Source of the DNA: Cacconaster sp045599325 | GTDB taxonomy: Bacteria; Bacteroidota; Bacteroidia; Bacteroidales; UBA932 | Direction: 5' to 3' | DNA: 64,000 nt | Assembly: GCA_045599325.1 (NCBI GenBank) | Contig: JAZRVT010000031.1 | Location: forward strand, 62,001 to 126,000 | Shown here: positions 60,382 to 64,000 of the stretch, piece by piece | Layout: the number at the start of each line of letters is the position of its first letter | Numbering within the stretch: position 1 is the first letter of the stretch | Notes under the pieces: generated by a model | What the model saw: only the letters and a program-made list of their open reading frames with translations | Told to the model about the DNA's origin: nothing | The model's database searches: none | Made by a program: the position numbers and the translations under genes

Positions 60382-61707
60382 TCATTTAAAAAACTTTAGC
60401 ATTCTCTTCCACCTGATGTTACGGGGGAACGGAAGGTTGTTGTCGACCGACAGCCAGATCATCCTCGGCTTGCCCACGATGTGGTCTTCCGGAACGAATC
60501 CCCAGTAGCGGGAGTCGAGCGAATTGTGGCGGTTGTCGCCCATCATGAAGTAATAGTCCATCTTGAAGGTGTAGACCGAATCCTCCACCCCGTTGATGAG
60601 GTAGCGGCCGTCTTCAGTCTCCTCGAAGGTATTGGCCTCATAGACTTCGATGATGCGGCGGTAGAACGGGAGATTGTCGGGAGTGAGCGTCACGGAAGCC
60701 CCCTTTGCAGGAATCCACAACGGTCCGTAGTTGTCTCGCGTCCACTGCTGGTCGACGAACGGGAAGAGCATCAGCTCCGAGTCCGGATAATCCGGAGGAT
60801 AGACGTCGATGTTCTCTTCCACGCTTACAACGTTTGCCAGAGTCTTCACCTTTTCGGCGCGGGAGGCGGTCAGAGGCATTGCAGGATAGCCGGGCAGCGA
60901 TGCGCTGTACCAGACTTCGCCTGTATTGAGCCCCAGCTCGCGGAGGACGACAGGGTTGACAGGGGTGCCGTTGGTCACGACACAGAAGGAATTCTGGATT
61001 CCTTCATAGGTGTCCTGCGGCTTGCCGTCGATATAAACCCAGCCGTCAACTATGCTGAGAGTGTCGCCCGGCAGCGCGACGCAGCGCTTCACATAGTGGT
61101 CCTTCTTGTCCACAGGACGGGTCTTCACAGGCCCGTAGGTTGCTATGGCGTACTCCCTGGACGTATTGCGCACCTGTGCGTAATAGTCGTCGGAAGGGGC
61201 CTTCACCAGGACAGTGTCTCCGTGAGGGAAGGAGAAGACCACATAGTCATCCCTTTCAACCTTGCCGAAGCCCTTCAGACGCTTGTAGCCGTACTGGAGA
61301 GCGGTGGAGTAGCTGTCCTTGCCGGAAACCGGCATCGTATTGTGGACAAACGGAACAGAGAGCGGAGTCTGCGGCAGCTTCGGGCCGTATGCCGTCTTGC
61401 CGACGAAAAGGTAGTCTCCTGTCATAAGGGAACTCTCCATTGAGGAGGACGGAATCTTGAAAGCCTGGAAGAAGAAGATATTCAGGAAGGTGACCACCAC
61501 CACTGCGAACAGCAGAGCGTCGATCCACCCGAATATGCTTTTCTTCGGTATCCAGGATTCGAGTTTCCTGGTCACGCAGAACTCGAATACGACAGCGATT
61601 CCGAAGAGCCACCACCAGTTCCCGTGCCAGGCAACCCATAAGACATAGAGTACGGTCCAGAAAATGAACCGCACCCATTTATTCCGTATAAATCCCTTGA
61701 AACTCAA
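60382..61707 (-). CDS. lepB: Signal peptidase I
   Basis: 441 aa, longer than the E. coli enzyme. Cuts signal peptides from exported proteins at the outer face of the inner membrane. Membrane helices lie at about 12-45 and 57-78. The catalytic Ser is in IPSSSMESSLMTGDYLFV (about 86-103), the catalytic Lys in DHYVKRCVALPGD (about 202-214), and MMGDNRHNSLDSRYWG (about 391-406) is the box E region. The large insert between boxes (about 215-385) is usual in Bacteroidetes. It begins 10 nt after rplT, so it extends the thrS-infC-rpmI-rplT transcript. Confidence 0.95.
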   Translation of the reverse strand: MSFKGFIRNKWVRFIFWTVLYVLWVAWHGNWWWLFGIAVVFEFCVTRKLESWIPKKSIFGWIDALLFAVVVVTFLNIFFFQAFKIPSSSMESSLMTGDYLFVGKTAYGPKLPQTPLSVPFVHNTMPVSGKDSYSTALQYGYKRLKGFGKVERDDYVVFSFPHGDTVLVKAPSDDYYAQVRNTSREYAIATYGPVKTRPVDKKDHYVKRCVALPGDTLSIVDGWVYIDGKPQDTYEGIQNSFCVVTNGTPVNPVVLRELGLNTGEVWYSASLPGYPAMPLTASRAEKVKTLANVVSVEENIDVYPPDYPDSELMLFPFVDQQWTRDNYGPLWIPAKGASVTLTPDNLPFYRRIIEVYEANTFEETEDGRYLINGVEDSVYTFKMDYYFMMGDNRHNSLDSRYWGFVPEDHIVGKPRMIWLSVDNNLPFPRNIRWKRMLKFFK

Positions 61708-61717
61708 TTTTCAGGAG

Positions 61718-62062
61718 TTATTTGACAGAGTTTACGATTGCCTCGAAAGCCTTTGGATCGTTCATCGCGAGGTCTGCGAGGACCTTGCGGTTCAGACCGA
61801 TGTTCTGAGCTGCGAGACGGCCCATGAACTGTGAGTAGTTCATACCGTGCTGGCGTGCAGCAGCATTGATACGGGTAATCCAGAGTGAGCGGAAGTTGTG
61901 CTTCTTGTTCTTGCGGTCACGGTAAGCGTAGGTCAAACCTTTCTCATAGGTGTTCTTCGCTACGGTCCAGACGTTCTTCCTTGACAGGAAGTTACCGCGG
62001 GTCTGTTTCAGAATCTTCTTGCGGCGTGCTCTTGATGCGACGCTATTTACAGATCTTGGCAT
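61718..62062 (-). CDS. rplT: 50S ribosomal protein L20
   Basis: 114 aa. MPRSVNSVASRARRKKILKQ, then RNKKHNFRSLWITRINAAARQHGMNYSQFM and ALNRKVLADLA-like wording are standard L20. It is needed for early 50S assembly. In several bacteria L20 also represses its own operon by binding the mRNA leader. A small hairpin in the 79-nt gap after rpmI (62090-62104) is a possible site. Confidence 0.97.
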   Translation of the reverse strand: MPRSVNSVASRARRKKILKQTRGNFLSRKNVWTVAKNTYEKGLTYAYRDRKNKKHNFRSLWITRINAAARQHGMNYSQFMGRLAAQNIGLNRKVLADLAMNDPKAFEAIVNSVK

Positions 62063-62089
62063 AATTGATTTGGTTTTTGGAAGTCAGCG

Positions 62090-62104
62090 CCCTGTCCCGC
62101 AGGG
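62090..62104 (-). promoter_or_regulatory. Small hairpin in the rpmI-rplT gap
   Basis: CCCTG and CAGGG pair around 5 nt. It lies in the leader of rplT, where other bacteria carry L20-binding structures. The stem is short, so regulation is only a possibility. Confidence 0.3.
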
Positions 62105-62141
62105 TCTTTTCGGCTGTTCTCCCGGTTAAACAAAAAATAAA

Positions 62142-62336
62142 CTACTTGACAAGAAGTTCCTTTACTCTCTTGACGTCTGCCTTGTCAATCATTGAGACGT
62201 GGGTGAGGTTTCTCTTCTGCTTCTTTGTCTTCTTTGTGAGAATGTGGCTCTTGTAAGCGTGTTTTCTCTTGATCTTTCCAGAACCGGTGAGCGTGAAACG
62301 CTTCTTTGAACCGGAGTTGGTCTTCATTTTTGGCAT
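62142..62336 (-). CDS. rpmI: 50S ribosomal protein L35
   Basis: 64 aa, highly basic. MPKMKTNSGSKKRFTLTGSG and the KRKHAYKSHILTKKTKKQKRNL segment are the L35 signature. It lies 24 nt after infC and 79 nt before rplT, the classic order. Confidence 0.96.
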   Translation of the reverse strand: MPKMKTNSGSKKRFTLTGSGKIKRKHAYKSHILTKKTKKQKRNLTHVSMIDKADVKRVKELLVK

Positions 62337-62360
62337 AATAAATAGTATTATTGAGATTGG

Positions 62361-62960
62361 TTATTTCTTTTTGACGGGAGCAATCATCATTATCATCCTC
62401 TTGCCTTCAAGCTTCGGCATCTGTTCAGCCTTACCGAACTCCTCAAGTTCCAGAGCGAAACGGAGAAGGAGCTTCTCGCCCTGCTCGGAGAAGAGGATGG
62501 AGCGTCCGCGGAAGAAGACATAGGCCTTGACCTTCGAGCCTTCCTGCAGGAAACTCTTTGCGTGGTTCAGCTTGAACTGGAAATCGTGCTCATCCGTCTG
62601 AGGCCCGAACCGGATCTCCTTGATCACGACCTTTGAAGCGTTGGCCTTCTGTTCCTTGGCCTTTTTCTTCTGCTGGTAGATGAACTTCTGATAGTCGATG
62701 ATCTTGCAGACTGGCGGATCAGCGGAAGGCGCGATCTCGACAAGATCAAGTTCCTGATCCTGAGCCATCTTCAAAGCCTCTGCAAGGGAAACTATTCCCT
62801 GCTGAGGGACATTGTCCCCGACCACCCTCACTTTCTGTGCGGTGATCTCTTCATTGATACGCAGCTGGCCCTCCTTGTCGTTCCTGTTCTGAGGCAGGCG
62901 ACGGTCAGGCTGGCGTGGCGCCTGAGGCTTGGGTTTCGGTGGTCTGTAGTTGGTTGCTAT
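62361..62960 (-). CDS. infC: Translation initiation factor IF-3, with an AUA start codon
   Basis: 199 aa. IF-3 binds the 30S subunit and rejects wrong start codons and early 50S joining. Landmarks are GQLRINEEITAQKVRVVGDN (N-terminal domain), the linker YQKFIYQQKKKAKEQKA and the C-terminal IRFGPQTDEHDFQFKLNHAKSFLQEG. The first normal start codon in frame (GTG at 62831) would cut off the conserved N-terminal domain. The frame is open back to the thrS stop, and the only fitting initiation codon is ATA at 62958-62960, 8 nt after GGGAGG (62969-62974). IF-3 genes elsewhere start with AUU and regulate themselves through it, so the same control is expected here. The first residues, ATNYRPPKPKPQAPRQP, form a Pro/Lys-rich extension. 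Confidence 0.93.
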   Translation of the reverse strand: MATNYRPPKPKPQAPRQPDRRLPQNRNDKEGQLRINEEITAQKVRVVGDNVPQQGIVSLAEALKMAQDQELDLVEIAPSADPPVCKIIDYQKFIYQQKKKAKEQKANASKVVIKEIRFGPQTDEHDFQFKLNHAKSFLQEGSKVKAYVFFRGRSILFSEQGEKLLLRFALELEEFGKAEQMPKLEGKRMIMMIAPVKKK

Positions 62961-62968
62961 GGTCTTGT

Positions 62969-62974
62969 CCTCCC
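62969..62974 (-). promoter_or_regulatory. Strong Shine-Dalgarno sequence of infC (GGGAGG)
   Basis: GGGAGG ends 8 nt before the ATA start. Bacteroidetes genes rarely use such sequences, because their anti-SD is held back in the ribosome, so this one probably matters for the autoregulation of infC. Confidence 0.7.
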
Positions 62975-62984
62975 AGTTAAATTG

Positions 62985-64000
62985 TTATTTTTCAAGTTCT
63001 TGGCTAATCTCTTCCTTTATGTACTTGGCGAAGGCCTCGACTGACATTGTGCCTCTGTCCTCCCCTCCTCTCTTTCTCACTGACACTGAGTTTGATGCCT
63101 CCTCCTTTTCACCGACGATCAGCAGGAACGGCACCCGCTTAAGCTCATTCTCGCGGATCTTCTTGCCGATTGTTTCGTTCCGGTCGTCAATGAAAGCGCG
63201 AATTTCGTAATTTTCAAGTAATTCGCAAACTTTTTTAGCAAAATAATTATATTTTTCGCTGATAGGAAGAATCATCACCTGTTCAGGGATAAGCCAGAGA
63301 GGAAGCTTGCCTCCCGTGTGCTCAAGAAGCACTGCCACAAACCTTTCCATAGAGCCGAAAGGAGCGCGGTGGATCATAACCGGGCGGTGGCGCTTGTCAT
63401 CGGACCCGATGTACTCGAGTTCGAAGCGCTCAGGCAGGTTGTAGTCCACCTGGATAGTGCCGAGCTGCCACTTGCGGCCGATGGCATCCTTGACCATGAA
63501 GTCGAGCTTAGGACCGTAGAATGCAGCCTCGTCGTACTCCACCACTGTAGGGAGGCCCTTCTCGGCTGCGGCCTCGACGATAGCGGCCTCTGCCCTGGCC
63601 CAGTTCTCCTCGCTGCCGATATAATTGCTGTGGTCAGTCTGGTGGCGGAGAGAAATCTGTGCAGTATACTCCTTGAAGTTGAGGGTCTTGAAGATATAGA
63701 GCACGATGTCGATGACCTTGCAGAACTCTTCTTTGAGCTGGTCAGGGCGGCAGAAGAGGTGTGCGTCATCCTGTGTGAAGCTGCGGACACGGGTAAGGCC
63801 GTGGAGCTCGCCGCTCTGCTCATAGCGGTAGACTGTGCCGAACTCGGCGAGGCGGAGAGGCAGGTCCTTGTAAGAACGCGGCTTGCTGCGGTAGATTTCG
63901 CAGTGGTGAGGGCAGTTCATAGGCTTGAGGAGGTATTCCTCACCCTCCTGAGGAGTGGTGATCGGGCGGAACGAATCCTTGCCGTATTTTGCCCAGTGGC
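62985..64000 (-). CDS. thrS: Threonyl-tRNA synthetase, C-terminal part (runs off the window)
   Basis: 338 codons visible to the right edge; the N-terminal TGS and editing domains lie outside. The catalytic core shows HWAKYGKDSFRPI, then LLKPMNCPHHCEIYRSKPRSYKDLPLRLAEFG (motif 2 area, zinc-site Cys and His), RSFTQDDAHLFC, and motif 3 RAPFGSMERFVAVLLEHTGG. The anticodon-binding domain follows (VMILPISEKYNYFAKKVCELL ... VRKRGGEDRGTMSVEAFAKYI). The stop codon lies 24 nt before the infC start. The order thrS-infC-rpmI-rplT is conserved in many bacteria. Confidence 0.96.
   Translation of the reverse strand, partial: HWAKYGKDSFRPITTPQEGEEYLLKPMNCPHHCEIYRSKPRSYKDLPLRLAEFGTVYRYEQSGELHGLTRVRSFTQDDAHLFCRPDQLKEEFCKVIDIVLYIFKTLNFKEYTAQISLRHQTDHSNYIGSEENWARAEAAIVEAAAEKGLPTVVEYDEAAFYGPKLDFMVKDAIGRKWQLGTIQVDYNLPERFELEYIGSDDKRHRPVMIHRAPFGSMERFVAVLLEHTGGKLPLWLIPEQVMILPISEKYNYFAKKVCELLENYEIRAFIDDRNETIGKKIRENELKRVPFLLIVGEKEEASNSVSVRKRGGEDRGTMSVEAFAKYIKEEISQELEK

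Noticed and set aside
62361..62831. IF-3 starting at the GTG at 62829-62831
   Set aside because: This would remove the conserved GQLRINEEITAQKV part of the N-terminal domain, which is encoded in frame just upstream.
1..64000. tRNA or rRNA genes
   Set aside because: I looked in the gene gaps for cloverleaf-like segments and conserved rRNA stretches and saw none; a covariance-model search would be decisive.

Overview
The window is chromosomal DNA from a GC-rich member of the Bacteroidales (Bacteroidota). The evidence is two SusC/SusD pairs, a TonB receptor paired with a DUF4249 lipoprotein, a small DUF4295 protein beside L28 and L33, MenA/MenG menaquinone genes, and promoters of the Bacteroidetes type (TTTG or TTG, about 19-21 nt, then TAnnTTTG). 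Base and codon composition would suit an Alistipes-like or related gut or rumen lineage, but the genus cannot be fixed from the sequence. No prophage, integrase, insertion sequence, CRISPR array, rRNA or tRNA was recognised.

Layout. 1-6.6 kb: the 5' part of a FlaA1/CapD-type polysaccharide gene, a secreted histidine phosphatase, and a plus-strand operon of a secreted unknown protein, a TonB receptor and a DUF4249 lipoprotein. 6.6-18.9 kb: a ten-gene minus-strand purine operon (purC-like, purE, purL, purC, purF, purM, purN, purH, purD, folD) covering PRPP to IMP except purB and purK. 18.9-24.3 kb: a hairpin-rich gap, a DUF2207 membrane protein, and an operon of a LytTR regulator, a secreted beta-propeller and an NlpC/P60-LysM hydrolase. 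24.3-35.4 kb: an acyl-CoA synthetase, an APH-fold kinase, a small lipoprotein, a BASS transporter, a beta-lactamase-fold hydrolase, small membrane proteins, a TfoX-N protein, a CPBP protease, menA-menG and two zinc-ribbon proteins. 35.4-46.9 kb: two SusC/SusD pairs on the minus strand; the pair at 35-40 kb is preceded by a NamZ-like (DUF1343) exo-muramidase gene with its own promoter. 47-57.4 kb: a RidA-MMPL-MFS-SGNH gene run, an ABC-F ATPase, a DMT transporter and a YdcF-like protein. 57.4-59.6 kb: a GH78-type rhamnosidase. 59.7-64 kb: rpmB-rpmG-DUF4295 and thrS-infC-rpmI-rplT-lepB.

Most unusual points: (1) PurF has lost the catalytic Cys and the other signature residues of its glutaminase domain but keeps the PRPP loop and all four Fe-S cysteines. 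(2) Two divergent PurC paralogues lie in the same operon. (3) infC can only start sensibly at an AUA codon, which follows a strong Shine-Dalgarno sequence. (4) A GC-rich repeat built on a 17-bp unit recurs at several gene junctions and once lies in frame inside a lipoprotein N-terminus. (5) Direct repeats about 21 bp apart lie in front of the LytTR operon. (6) The NamZ-SusC-SusD operon suggests TonB-dependent uptake of peptidoglycan fragments. (7) Several start codons lie only 4-5 nt behind a -7 box, which suggests leaderless mRNAs.
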